Part shown: positions 54,816 through 63,660 of the stretch, in pieces
Position numbering within the stretch: the first letter of the stretch is position 1
How the letters are laid out: every line of letters starts with the position of its first letter
NCBI RefSeq assembly: GCF_002632465.1
Contig: NZ_NIBS01000001.1
Coordinates: forward strand, 197,304 to 261,303
DNA from: Xenorhabdus budapestensis
GTDB taxonomy: Bacteria; Pseudomonadota; Gammaproteobacteria; Enterobacterales; Enterobacteriaceae
Direction: 5' to 3'
Length of the DNA stretch: 64,000 nucleotides
Made by a program: the position numbers and the translations under genes
The notes under the pieces: model-generated
Seen by the model: the letters and a program-made list of their open reading frames with translations, nothing else
Told to the model about the DNA's origin: nothing
Databases searched by the model: none

Positions 54816-54864
54816 TTTTGGATTAACCAATCAGGGAACGTAATTAAGTGGGGGGACAAAACCG

Positions 54865-54951
54865 TTATTTGTTCTTCTTAAATATCGCAATAACGGCACC
54901 GATAATGAAACCCAACAGAATGCCAGCGAAGATCCAATTGATAAGAGTCAT
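54865..54951 (-). CDS. Small 28-residue membrane protein
   Basis: A short frame reading MTLINWIFAGILLGFIIGAVIA then IFKKNK. One hydrophobic helix with glycines and a positively charged tail. A GAGG precedes the start by about 9 bases (GAGGTAAATAACT). It is too short for routine gene finding. Located just upstream of ampH on the same strand with a 49-base gap, so co-transcription is possible. Coding potential is supported only by the RBS and composition. Confidence 0.5.
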   Translation of the reverse strand: MTLINWIFAGILLGFIIGAVIAIFKKNK

Positions 54952-55201
54952 AGTTATTTACCTCAAGACAGTGTTTTGCTTTGAATTATATAAGGTGTTT
55001 ATGGGTTGTCTATTGGTGATAAGGCGTTATAACGGGTTGATTGATGTTAGATAGAATGAATGAATGCTGAGATTTGAGCTTTTTTGTGGAAAAACAGGTA
55101 GATCTGCTTTTTTTTTCGGCACTTGAACAAAATTGGAAGGATAAGTGTTGCGCATGGTCTTCTGACAAGTATAATGACTCTCGTTTTCCGAACCCTTCAG
55201 T

Positions 55202-55286
55202 GCCGAAGTGGCGAAATCGGTAGACGCAGTTGATTCAAAATCAACCGCCTTCGGGTGTGCCGGTTCGAGTCCGGCCTTCGGCACCA
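55202..55286 (+). tRNA. leuX: tRNA-Leu (anticodon CAA)
   Basis: An 85-base class II tRNA: acceptor GCCGAAG pairs with CTTCGGC before ACCA, the anticodon stem GTTGA/TCAAC encloses TTCAAAA with anticodon CAA, and the T arm reads CCGGTTCGAGTCCGG. It is nearly identical to E. coli leuX, a well-known insertion target of islands. CCA is encoded. The 3' part is probably the left attachment core for the integrase that follows. Confidence 0.97.
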
Positions 55287-55475
55287 TACAAAGCTTTTTT
55301 CAAGTCTACTAACGTCTACTTTAGTCCATAAAAACAGTAAGTTAAGTTGGTTTCTGACTCAGCTTAGTCTGTTCACGTCTACTCAATTCCTTGAACATAT
55401 ACCAACCGATGATGGTATAACTGATGGTATTCCCGGTTCGATTGATTTTGGTACCAACACAGGAGGTATCAACTG

Positions 55476-56723
55476 ATGGCTCTCACCGATATCAAAGTTA
55501 GGACTACCAAGCCCTCCGACAAACCCTTCAAACTCACAGATGGGCAGGGTATGCACCTGCTGATCAATCCCAATGGTTCAAAATATTGGCGATTCCAATA
55601 CCGTTTCGGGGGCAAACAGAAAGTTTTAGCATTGGGTGTTTATCCAATGGTCTCTCTTGGTGAAGCCCGCAGGAAGCGAGATGAGGCCAAAAAGTTGGTA
55701 TCTAATGGTATCGACCCTTCTGAGAAGAAAAAAGCAGACAAGATCGAGCAAAGCGAAGCCCTGACATTCGAAGCTGTTGCAAGGGACTGGCATACTGCCT
55801 GTAAAAGGAAATGGTCAGATTCCCATAGCGAGAGAGTTCTAAAAAGCATGGAAGATGGTCTCTTTACTGCGATTGGTAAAAGGAAAATATCCGAGCTTAC
55901 TACAAGAGAACTTCTTGTTCCTATCAAGGCTGTTGCAGCTTCTGGGCGATTAGAGGTTGCTTCCCGCCTACAGCAAAGAACAACGGCGGTGATGCGTTAT
56001 GCTGTCCAGAATGGGCTGATAGATTACAACCCCGCCCAAGAAATGGCAGGAGGTATTGCGACAGCAAAGCGGGTGCATAGACCAGCCTTACCATTTGATA
56101 GGTTCTCAGAGCTTTTAGAGCGCATCGAGAGCTTCAAAGGTAGGAAACTTACTAAGTTAGCTGTGAAGCTGACATTGCTCATTTTTATCCGTTCCAGTGA
56201 ACTCAGGTTTGCTCGTTGGTCAGAGATCGATTTCGAGAATGCCATGTGGACTATTCCAGCAGAACGAGAACCATTACCCGGAGTGAAGCATTCGCACCGT
56301 GGTTCGAAAATGCGAACTCCACATCTTGTTCCTTTGAGTTGTCAGGCATTGGCTGTGTTGACTGAAATTAAAGAGATCAGCGGTGACCATGAACTCGTGT
56401 TTATTGGCGATCATGATTTTAGAAAGCCTATGAGCGAAAACACGGTAAATAAGGCTTTAAGGTCGATGGGTTATGACACTAAAGTTGAAGTATGTGGACA
56501 TGGTTTTCGTGCGATGGCATGTAGTGCTTTAATCGAGTCGGGGAAGTGGTCGAGAGATGCTGTTGAGAGGCAGATGAGTCATCAGGAGCGAAACTCGGTT
56601 CGTGCCGCATACATTCATAAAGCTGAGCATTTGGACGAGCGTAGATTGATGTTGCAATGGTGGGCTGATTATCTGGATGAAACAACTGAGAGAAGAATTT
56701 CACCTTTTGATTTTGATAACTAA
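55476..56723 (+). CDS. P4-type tyrosine integrase
   Basis: A 415-residue site-specific recombinase next to leuX. It has the N-terminal arm-binding DUF4102 domain (LTDIKVRTTKPSDKPFKLTDGQGMHLLINPNGSKYWRFQYRFGGKQK), a core-binding domain, and a catalytic domain with RSSELRFARWSEIDF (first Arg), GHGFRAMACSALIE (His-X-X-Arg) and QMSHQERNSVRAAYIH (His and Tyr nucleophile region). Positioned 190 bases after the tRNA in the usual orientation. Repeated ACGTCTACT words at 55310 and 55375 in the spacer may be arm sites. Confidence 0.95.
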   Translation: MALTDIKVRTTKPSDKPFKLTDGQGMHLLINPNGSKYWRFQYRFGGKQKVLALGVYPMVSLGEARRKRDEAKKLVSNGIDPSEKKKADKIEQSEALTFEAVARDWHTACKRKWSDSHSERVLKSMEDGLFTAIGKRKISELTTRELLVPIKAVAASGRLEVASRLQQRTTAVMRYAVQNGLIDYNPAQEMAGGIATAKRVHRPALPFDRFSELLERIESFKGRKLTKLAVKLTLLIFIRSSELRFARWSEIDFENAMWTIPAEREPLPGVKHSHRGSKMRTPHLVPLSCQALAVLTEIKEISGDHELVFIGDHDFRKPMSENTVNKALRSMGYDTKVEVCGHGFRAMACSALIESGKWSRDAVERQMSHQERNSVRAAYIHKAEHLDERRLMLQWWADYLDETTERRISPFDFDN

Positions 56724-56834
56724 CTGATTTTTATTAATATAATGGCGTATTCAATAACAAATTGAGACGCCATTTTTTTATTTGCGATTTATGTGCTATT
56801 ACGAAGTAAAACTTTTTACAACGGAGTGGCATTA

Positions 56835-57704
56835 ATGAAATCTTGGGTAAAGATGAATAGTTGGATATCAGAAGACACCAAAGCAGTGAAAACGTGGTTT
56901 GATTTGGACAGATATCGAGAGTTTGAAAACATTTCTATTAATATGCTTTACCATGAAATATGGGCAAGAACATATTTCTTCAAACCAGTAGTAGAAGAAG
57001 GAATGCAGAAAACGGTATTGAAAAATTACATGCAGGTATTGGATGGTGATCCTTTTCTTATCAAAGAGAAAGACTTAAATTATATGGACGCAGAAAATCA
57101 ATTATATCAACCGCCATACTTTTTTATTACTACCGTAGATCGAATAGCAAATATCAGTTTTGCTTGTATGAAAAAGGCTTTATTCATAAGAGCAAATACA
57201 GAACAATATAAAATTGATTCCGCTATTGAGAATGAATACATATCCGAAAAAATTCCTGAACAGTTTCCTACTACGATTATGTTAGAAATCGATCTTGCGG
57301 GTGGAAGCGATGATGAGATAGCAGAGGCCCTGCGAGTATCATTACCACAATGGCGAAAAGTAAAGGGCGTTAAACCTGCACCACTTGATGCAGTCAGATT
57401 TGGTTATGGGGCAATAAAGAAATTAATTGGCTATCGAATTATCCCCATGCTTGATTTGCTTGCATGGTCAGAAAGAAAAAAAGTACTTCTGTCAGACGAT
57501 AGATTATCTCGACTGCTATACACGGATGAAGATGATGATAAGGCGATTCGCCAAGGATCTCATATTAGAGATGCGGATCGACCTTTCGCAATGAAAACTG
57601 TAGAAATTGATTTCCTAAGGCAATTTAACTTTTTTATCAATAAAAATCAGTATGTTAAAGAAATGAGAGTTTCAGACGTTATGAAACTCTCAGACTCTGA
57701 GTGA
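56835..57704 (+). CDS. DUF6387-like island protein
   Basis: A 289-residue protein (from ATG 56835, with GGAG upstream) starting MKSWVKMNSW and then TKAVKTWFDLDRYREFENISINMLYHEIWART, which resembles the start of DUF6387 proteins that are common in P4-integrase islands. It contains LEIDLAGGSDDEIAEALRVSLPQWRKVKG, a pattern seen in replication-associated DUFs of enterobacterial islands, and AIKKLIGYRIIPMLDLLAWSE. No enzyme motif or membrane segment is evident. Function unknown; its position after int suggests an island maintenance role. Confidence 0.6.
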   Translation: MKSWVKMNSWISEDTKAVKTWFDLDRYREFENISINMLYHEIWARTYFFKPVVEEGMQKTVLKNYMQVLDGDPFLIKEKDLNYMDAENQLYQPPYFFITTVDRIANISFACMKKALFIRANTEQYKIDSAIENEYISEKIPEQFPTTIMLEIDLAGGSDDEIAEALRVSLPQWRKVKGVKPAPLDAVRFGYGAIKKLIGYRIIPMLDLLAWSERKKVLLSDDRLSRLLYTDEDDDKAIRQGSHIRDADRPFAMKTVEIDFLRQFNFFINKNQYVKEMRVSDVMKLSDSE

Positions 57705-57824
57705 TATGAATCTCCATAGACTCATAATTTTGAGCCAAGGATGGCTCTGCTGATCGGAATCCCGCTTCATTCATTTGAAAATCATGTGTATTGTGACCCT
57801 ATTGAAATAACAGAGGGTATACAT

Positions 57825-58028
57825 ATGGAACATCAAACTCGTCTTATTCGTTTACCTGAAGTCATGAAGAAAACTGGTTTTTGTAAAGCGTGGATCTATC
57901 GTCTCATCAGTGATGGGCGTTTTCCTCAGCCAGTGAAGATTGGACTCCGTGCTGTCGCCTTTGTGGAGAGTGAAGTTGAGGACTGGATTCAGTCTGTTAT
58001 TGAAACGACAAGAAAAAATGTTGCCTGA
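57825..58028 (+). CDS. AlpA-family regulator
   Basis: A 67-residue MerR-like helix-turn-helix protein: TRLIRLPEVMKKTGFCKAWIYRLISDGRFPQPVKIGLRAVAFVESEVEDWIQSVI, the standard AlpA/Vis pattern. Such proteins control excision and integrase expression in P4-like islands. ATG 57825 follows AGAGGG; the frame is open further upstream, without an RBS. Confidence 0.9.
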   Translation: MEHQTRLIRLPEVMKKTGFCKAWIYRLISDGRFPQPVKIGLRAVAFVESEVEDWIQSVIETTRKNVA

Positions 58029-58042
58029 ATGGGAGAGATAAA

Positions 58043-58351
58043 ATGAATATTAATGACTTTGCAGAATTTGAAAATTATGAAGGTATCATTACTGATGGTA
58101 TTTTTGAGGATGTCTTCAATATGGACTATGTTGAAGAAATTGAACTAACGGAAGAGAAAAAGAAATATATTGAATGGTTAAGTTATTTCTTTGTTGCCGA
58201 AATGCAAGATGTGTTGGATGAAATTAATGAGATGGATATGCTTGAACAGATTTCTGTTTTTGATTTTTGGTTCAAGATCATTCAGTCAAGAGATGAAGTA
58301 GAAGCTCTGGCAAGAACTATTATCTATCATAAGACAGGGATGCCTGTTTGA
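58043..58351 (+). CDS. Small acidic protein of unknown function
   Basis: A 102-residue very acidic protein, 14 bases after alpA and with a strong RBS (GGGAGAG). It has stretches such as ELTEEKKKYIEWLSYFFVAEMQDVLDEINEMDML, predicted helical. I recognise no family; the acidic character could fit a DNA-mimic or a partner protein, which is speculation. Probably in an operon with alpA. Confidence 0.6.
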   Translation: MNINDFAEFENYEGIITDGIFEDVFNMDYVEEIELTEEKKKYIEWLSYFFVAEMQDVLDEINEMDMLEQISVFDFWFKIIQSRDEVEALARTIIYHKTGMPV

Positions 58352-58458
58352 TATAAATATAAGGTAAAAGGCTTTAGTGCTTTTTGAAAAAAGTAAATAT
58401 TCACCTAAATAATATACTTATTTTTTACTAAAGTCTTTACAAATGATGTTAATGTGTT

Positions 58459-59049
58459 TTATTTAGAATGGTTAGAGGGGAAAGAATTACTATCAGGTGT
58501 ATACAATGTTCGAATAATGTTAACAGGTGTAAAATAAGATGGTGTGAACACATCCTCCGAAAAATCAGAAATTTCTCGATTGTTGGTACTGTCATTAATG
58601 ATAAGGGCGTTATTAATTGTTCGATATGCACCATCCTTAATATACTGAACAAGTGCGTACCTTCTGATGTGATGACCTTTTCTGAAATGTACATCGCGGA
58701 TCTTAAAACGTTTTTCTACTCCATCGGCATTTTTGACCCAGATATGACCATCACAAACATCGATAACGGTGCCTGAAAAAGTTTCTTTGAAAGTATAGGT
58801 TTTACTCTGGAACTCAAATTTAGGCGTAGTGATTTCTTTTTTCTGAGGGCTAAGATAACTGTTTTTTGCCAGTTCAGATTTTTCTTTATTATCGCGTCTG
58901 TAGGTTAAAAATGCCCAGATAAGAAGTAGGGCACTGACTGGAAACCAGACTACGCCAGTAAGGATTAATCCACTTTTTCCAGCGAACAGGGCGATAAGAG
59001 CAGGAAGAGATACCGCAAGCCAAAACAGCCTCATAGTGAAAATGCTCAT
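58459..59049 (-). CDS. Predicted membrane protein with a soluble C-terminal domain
   Basis: A 196-residue protein starting MSIFTMRLFWLAVSLPALIAL (AAAAGGAATCTGT upstream). Two hydrophobic helices span about residues 6-50 (LPALIALFAG, LILTGVVWFPVSALLLIWAFL), followed by a basic linker and a beta-rich part FKETFSGTVIDVCDGHIWVKNADGVEKRFKIRDVHFRKGHHIRRYALV that looks like a small OB- or SH3-like barrel. The family is unknown to me. It converges with the acidic gene. Confidence 0.6.
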   Translation of the reverse strand: MSIFTMRLFWLAVSLPALIALFAGKSGLILTGVVWFPVSALLLIWAFLTYRRDNKEKSELAKNSYLSPQKKEITTPKFEFQSKTYTFKETFSGTVIDVCDGHIWVKNADGVEKRFKIRDVHFRKGHHIRRYALVQYIKDGAYRTINNALIINDSTNNREISDFSEDVFTPSYFTPVNIIRTLYTPDSNSFPSNHSK

Positions 59050-59240
59050 ACAGATTCCTTTTTTAAAGATGAAGGTCATATTCGACGTATGAAGAAATCA
59101 GGAGTTACAAACAGGATGGGTTCGCTCATATCAAAGCCTGCATTGAAGGAATAATTGAATAGACTAGATAAATCAGTCTGTTATAGAGAGTGTAGTCGAA
59201 GTATATTTTGACTGGCTTTGCCGGAAACGCAAATTACTTG

Positions 59241-59301
59241 TACCGATCGATTAAGAAATAACAATAGATTACAGCTATCAACACTAGTTTATCGATCGGT
59301 A
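59241..59301. repeat. Inverted repeat in an intergenic spacer
   Basis: TACCGATCGA (59241-59250) and TCGATCGGTA (59292-59301) are perfect inverted copies 41 bases apart, in the 280-base spacer upstream of the membrane-protein gene. A regulator site or recombination site is possible. Confidence 0.4.
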
Positions 59302-59330
59302 TAAACGATCAGTTTATTGAGATGTATCTA

Positions 59331-59675
59331 TCAAAAAAGGCTTGCCAGCCTTACATTGTTGGTGATGGTTTTGTGTTTTTGAGGACGTTTCAGGGTTGGG
59401 ATTTTTAGGTTTTTCAACATGGTAATGATGGCATTGAGGTAGGGGATGGTTTCCAACCATCTAAACGCAGTCGTAACGTAGCTTCGGTCGGGTGCTTCTT
59501 TTAACGCTTCGGTTGTATACGCTTCTTTAGCACCAGCACCAGCTTCTAAGTGAAGCTGGTTTACAGAAACATTAGTGTATTCGTCCTGACCAGCACGGTT
59601 ATCCTGGATAAGCGCTTCTATGGGGGTGTTAGCTTCTTTTGTTGTGATTTCAGGAGCATCTGTAGTTATGGCCAT
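59331..59675 (-). CDS. Hypothetical protein, 114 residues
   Basis: An Ala/Thr/Glu-rich N-terminal half (TTDAPEITTKEANTPIEALIQDNRAG) and a more basic C-terminal half (YLNAIITMLKNLKIPTLKRPQKHKT). No recognised domain or signal peptide, and the RBS is weak. The N-terminal composition is different from that of neighbouring genes. It may be a real but unassigned island gene. Confidence 0.4.
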   Translation of the reverse strand: MAITTDAPEITTKEANTPIEALIQDNRAGQDEYTNVSVNQLHLEAGAGAKEAYTTEALKEAPDRSYVTTAFRWLETIPYLNAIITMLKNLKIPTLKRPQKHKTITNNVRLASLF

Positions 59676-59773
59676 ACAAGGCGCTTCACTGACAGATGCT
59701 TTCTTCTTACCATTGTTTTATTGGATATTACCTGATATTTGTCATATAAACAAAGGCCACCATAAAAAATAAT

Positions 59774-60322
59774 TTATTTGTTTTTCAGAGATACCACAAT
59801 TTTATTTTCCTTTTGTACCGAAGCATAGATGTCATTGCTATTAGAAGCCCTTATGGATATAAAAGTGTTGTTATCATTTATGCTGATTTTGGATGTGAGA
59901 TCATTTTGAGTATTATTGTTTTCACCATGTAATTTGTGCTTTTCTTGAAAGAATTCTTTAATGCTTATTGAACACTTTATCACTCCTGACGAGGTGATTA
60001 ATGTCAGGAACAAATATCCAAGAAGACTTGAAAAAACTTGGGTAAAAGTTAATTTTGAATCTACATTTGTTATCATATAGAGATAATATCCGTAGCCACA
60101 AAGAGAAAAAAAAGCAATTAGTGATTCGAAAAACTTTTTTAATACCTCGTGATAACGTTTGTGAAGATAAAAAAATGTTATTAGTCCTGCCGTTACAGGG
60201 AGAATGAAAACTAATAAGTTTAATGCCCACTTGTAATAAGAGCCAGAAAAGTATAGGAGGCAGAAAATAGTCATAATTGATATCGAAAATAAAAAATTAC
60301 CAACTGAGTGTTTTTTTAACAT
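59774..60322 (-). CDS. Four-helix membrane protein paired with the SIR2 gene
   Basis: A 182-residue protein with four hydrophobic segments (about residues 9-27, 33-51, 65-83 and 93-112) and a soluble C-terminal tail of ~60 residues rich in Asn/Ser (NNTQNDLTSKISINDNNTFISIRASNSND). Its AAGGA-led ATG lies 41 bases after the SIR2 gene, on the same strand, so the two are very likely co-transcribed. I recognise no family. A membrane partner of an NADase is a plausible role in abortive infection, but only by analogy. Confidence 0.65.
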   Translation of the reverse strand: MLKKHSVGNFLFSISIMTIFCLLYFSGSYYKWALNLLVFILPVTAGLITFFYLHKRYHEVLKKFFESLIAFFSLCGYGYYLYMITNVDSKLTFTQVFSSLLGYLFLTLITSSGVIKCSISIKEFFQEKHKLHGENNNTQNDLTSKISINDNNTFISIRASNSNDIYASVQKENKIVVSLKNK

Positions 60323-60363
60323 TATTTAATCCTTATAGCATATTAAGATCTATTTAATTTTAT

Positions 60364-61863
60364 TTACAGCGAGTAATTTCGGTAATCATATAAGCATAAG
60401 AGCCTTCTGTAAGAGGTGTTGTTTTTATCGCAATAACTAATTAAATATGTTTTCATTTCATCCGAATTTATGCGGTTTTCGTAGTAGCTATTAAATATAC
60501 AATCATCTTTTCTGGATGTTGAGATATTATGATCGCATAATATATTTGTTATTGTGTCATGCTCATTTTTGCAGTTACTGGATTTTGTTCTTGCGAAATG
60601 ATCTTCCAGTTTGCTTATTTGTTGCTTCTTATAAATTTCTACATTATCGAGTTCAGGACAGATTTCGCTGAATGCGAAGATTGGAAAGAACTGGGAACTT
60701 TGTATTTTCTGTTTATTTAACAATATAATTAATTGCTTATTTGCTTCCTCTACAATCTTGAAATAATCTTGCATCATCTCAGGCTTGGTTTGGAACTCAT
60801 ACTTGACTCGTTTATGAGATCCTACGGCTAATACCATTTGTCCATTTTTTAACTGGTCCAAATCTTCTGTGATTTTTACTTCTATTTCCCCTCCGCTTTT
60901 TATTTCAGTCCAGACTTTTTGAACTTTTCTAATATCCATTGCTGAAACTGGTAAGATTAAATCTGATAAACTTTTATATATCGAAGCGTAATCGTCAGTC
61001 TTGATTTTATTTATTCTTATAGTGGTAGCATTCCCTATGTATATATCATGTTCAGATATGGTAGTAGATCGTGAATCTTTTTCATATTCCACAAGTAAAA
61101 AATTACTTCTAATTTTATTGGCTATATCTGAGTTAGTAGGTACATAGGAAAAAATAGTCTTTAAAATTTGCTGTATGTTTCTGTCACTTATGCTGTACCC
61201 AATAAAGATAACAGGGTTATGAATGAATAGTGAGAGTAATTGTGCTCTAATTAGTTCATATTTGTTATCGAAATAGTCATAATCTTCTTCTGTAATCGTT
61301 AGTTCAGAAGGGGCTGACACACAACCATGTATTTTATAGACAGAACCATAAGGATTACTTAAAAGTATGCTATTACCTATTAGTGGGTCAAATTCGAAGA
61401 GTTGTTCAATTAATGAATCATAGTTCGTTGTGATGATTGACCCGATATTTTTTCTCATCTTAATGAGTTCGGCTATCTCTTCGCTTTTCTCTTCTTTTAA
61501 TTCTACAGTTGATAATAGCTGAGTAATATATATTTTAAATCTACTTAAGTTGATTCCTTTGTCCATTTCACTGTAGAAAATATCGTTTATTTCTTTAAAC
61601 TTTCCGTTTCTGTCTTTAGATAAAGTTTCATTGAATTTTCTTTCTATATCACTGGCAATTTTATCATATTTATATTCACCATTGATTTGACATTTTGATT
61701 TAATATCAAGATATGTTTCTTTATCATTAGTGAGTTCGAAACATATATGTGAGAGTAAACCATTCCAATCAACGGAGTTTGACAGGTATCGCAAGCTAAA
61801 CCCAGTTCCAATGAAGAGCACTGGATGATTTCGATACTTTGCTATGAATTCTTGAATTTCCAT
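60364..61863 (-). CDS. SIR2-domain protein, candidate anti-phage NADase
   Basis: A 499-residue protein. The first ~250 residues are a SIR2-like (SIR2_2) Rossmann domain. VLFIGTGFSLRYL (residues 15-27) is the NAD-binding loop; GSIITTNYDSLIEQLF gives Asn147 and Asp149; VYKIHGCVSAPSELTITEEDY gives the catalytic-type His179; and VIFIGYSISDRNIQQIL closes the fold. Such domains in defence proteins hydrolyse NAD to stop growth of infected cells. The C-terminal ~240 residues are mostly helical and unrecognised and may sense infection. It is much shorter than DSR1/DSR2 and lacks the SLOG domain I would expect in ThsA. AAAGGAAAG precedes the ATG. Confidence 0.8.
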   Translation of the reverse strand: MEIQEFIAKYRNHPVLFIGTGFSLRYLSNSVDWNGLLSHICFELTNDKETYLDIKSKCQINGEYKYDKIASDIERKFNETLSKDRNGKFKEINDIFYSEMDKGINLSRFKIYITQLLSTVELKEEKSEEIAELIKMRKNIGSIITTNYDSLIEQLFEFDPLIGNSILLSNPYGSVYKIHGCVSAPSELTITEEDYDYFDNKYELIRAQLLSLFIHNPVIFIGYSISDRNIQQILKTIFSYVPTNSDIANKIRSNFLLVEYEKDSRSTTISEHDIYIGNATTIRINKIKTDDYASIYKSLSDLILPVSAMDIRKVQKVWTEIKSGGEIEVKITEDLDQLKNGQMVLAVGSHKRVKYEFQTKPEMMQDYFKIVEEANKQLIILLNKQKIQSSQFFPIFAFSEICPELDNVEIYKKQQISKLEDHFARTKSSNCKNEHDTITNILCDHNISTSRKDDCIFNSYYENRINSDEMKTYLISYCDKNNTSYRRLLCLYDYRNYSL

Positions 61864-62072
61864 CTTTCCTTTGCCTTATCACATTGATTTTTCTTTGGAT
61901 TTTTGTAAGTGAGTTACCAATTATTATGGCTCCTAAGTATTGCTGTTGTCCAGTATGGATGCTTGCAAATTAAACATCATCTTTCTAAGGTGGGAGGTAA
62001 CTATATTAATAATATTATGTATGACCTGAAATAAAAAATAGTTTGGGTTTGCAATCCGCTATATATAAAAAA

Positions 62073-62369
62073 TTATTGGGTCTTCTTTAAGCATTTAACT
62101 GCGTAATGCAAGGATATATCTTCAATCCCATTATTTGTTTTGATATAGAAACATGTTGTACCGTGTATTGATTTACCGACTGTAATGCCCAGGAAACCAT
62201 TTGAAGTTTTATGTTCCCATTCGTCATGGTTTTTGAGCAGGTCTAAGATAAAATCATAATTTTCACCATTAATTTCATCGTCGACATTTGTGACCAAAAT
62301 TATATTTTGGGCTTTGGTTATGATATCAGACTTCTTTTTGTAGATTTCCTTGTTGATTAAATAAGGCAT
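62073..62369 (-). CDS. DUF3223-like protein
   Basis: A 98-residue protein starting MPYLINKEIYKKKSDIITKAQ (GAGG upstream). The segment NYDFILDLLKNHDEWEHKTSNGFLGITVGKSIHGTTCFYIKTNNGIEDISLHYAVKCL matches the DUF3223/DCL pattern (phe-leu-x-leu-leu-x-x-His, Lys-x-Gly-x-Gly, phe-x-ile, Asp-x-Ser-x-x-x-Cys). DCL proteins of plants act in rRNA maturation; bacterial versions are uncharacterised and often sit in defence islands. It lies 210 bases upstream of the SIR2 gene on the same strand; linkage to it is uncertain. Confidence 0.6.
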   Translation of the reverse strand: MPYLINKEIYKKKSDIITKAQNIILVTNVDDEINGENYDFILDLLKNHDEWEHKTSNGFLGITVGKSIHGTTCFYIKTNNGIEDISLHYAVKCLKKTQ

Positions 62370-62566
62370 AGATATTCCTCTTCTCCATTCAAGTAACAAA
62401 GTTAAGTATTCTCCATCATGTTTAGTACACCATGAAAACTAAATTTACAAATTAAAAATGACTTAGTATTAAATTTTTTGCTTCTTTAAAATTACACTAG
62501 TGATTTTTTTCATTAAAATCAATTGTTTAAATTGTTTTCGTAATTGATTATTAGTTGTGATATACG

Positions 62567-63660
62567 TAATTAACTTGAAGATGCTGGTTTTAAAGTCTGG
62601 AAATTATCCGTCAAACGGGTGGCGAGTTCTTTTGCTTTTTGGGGCAGTATGACATGAAAGAAATGCAGGAGTGTTTTACGGAATGTGGTAGCGTCCGGAA
62701 AATAAACATTATTGCGTACCTGCTCATTCATGTACTTCCATAATCGCTCTATCGGATTGAGATTAGGACTATAAGGTGGCAGATAATGGAGTTCTATATT
62801 AAGCACTTCCGCGAAATCTTTGACCAGTTCAGCGCGGTGATAACCCGCTCTATCCAGAATAATATGGATTTTTTGTGTTCGGGGGTAAGTTTTCCGAATT
62901 TCGCCGAAAAACAGGACAATATTGCGGGCATTGATAGCCGGATATTCACGGATCACGGTGTCTTCAATCCGTTGTAAATTCAGGGCACCCACGATGTTAA
63001 GACGAGTACGGCTGCCTGTGGTTTCAACGACTTTGACATGCTCTTTTCCGGCTTTCATCCAACCGTAGCTTAATTTTGTCGATTGCGTGGGATGCACCGC
63101 ATCAATAAAAAGAATCGGCTCACTCTGACCGAAATCTGCTTTTAGGGTGTTGTAAGCATGGATAAATTGCTGCTGTTTATCCGCATCGAATTTATGGGGG
63201 GTTCCCAGGGGTTTTTTATAGCTGAATCCCTGACGGTGCAACCATTTCGTCATGCCTGCAAGGGTAAAAGTTATCTGCCAACGTGCCCAAACATAAGCCG
63301 TAATTTGTGCCGTTGTGCGCATCAAATTCTGAGTGAGATGTTCAATCAACTCCCCCGTTTGTTCGGCCGATAAATGGCTGTCAGAGCCGCCGTTTTCAGG
63401 GGCAAGTTTTTCTTCTGAAAAATAATCCTTGAGATGGCGACTGACCGTACTTTCATGGATACGTAAGGCTTGAGCAATCATCTGCGCAGTCCAACCTTCC
63501 GAAGCCAATAGAACGGCCTTAATGCGGTCACGTACTCGCCCATCACGCGTCGTATCATGCATCAATTCGAGCGTTTCTTTTTGGGCATCGGTCAGGGTAA
63601 TTTTCATGGGCGCGATCATGATCTGATACAAAGGAAAAATCAAGCATCTTCAATGACGAT
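62567..63660 (-). mobile_element. IS630-family insertion sequence
   Basis: About 1.1 kb with one transposase gene. Inverted TTGAAGATGCT is found at 62575-62585 and, as AGCATCTTCAA, at 63643-63653, close to the ends and overlapping the transposase stop. IS630 elements insert at TA; candidate TA dinucleotides lie just outside both ends (around 62565 and 63664) but the exact border is not fixed. Confidence 0.8.
62570..63607 (-). CDS. IS630-family transposase
   Basis: A DDE transposase of about 345 residues (from ATG 63607; an upstream ATG at 63619 is also possible). It has an N-terminal helix-turn-helix (RDRIKAVLLASEGWTAQMIAQALRIHESTVSRHLKDY), a second HTH (TFTLAGMTKWLHRQGFSYKKP) and the catalytic triad in EPILFIDAVHPTQ, HIILDRAGYHRA and PNLNPIERLWKYM. 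No frameshift is seen, so it may be active. Confidence 0.93.
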   Translation of the reverse strand: MKITLTDAQKETLELMHDTTRDGRVRDRIKAVLLASEGWTAQMIAQALRIHESTVSRHLKDYFSEEKLAPENGGSDSHLSAEQTGELIEHLTQNLMRTTAQITAYVWARWQITFTLAGMTKWLHRQGFSYKKPLGTPHKFDADKQQQFIHAYNTLKADFGQSEPILFIDAVHPTQSTKLSYGWMKAGKEHVKVVETTGSRTRLNIVGALNLQRIEDTVIREYPAINARNIVLFFGEIRKTYPRTQKIHIILDRAGYHRAELVKDFAEVLNIELHYLPPYSPNLNPIERLWKYMNEQVRNNVYFPDATTFRKTLLHFFHVILPQKAKELATRLTDNFQTLKPASSS

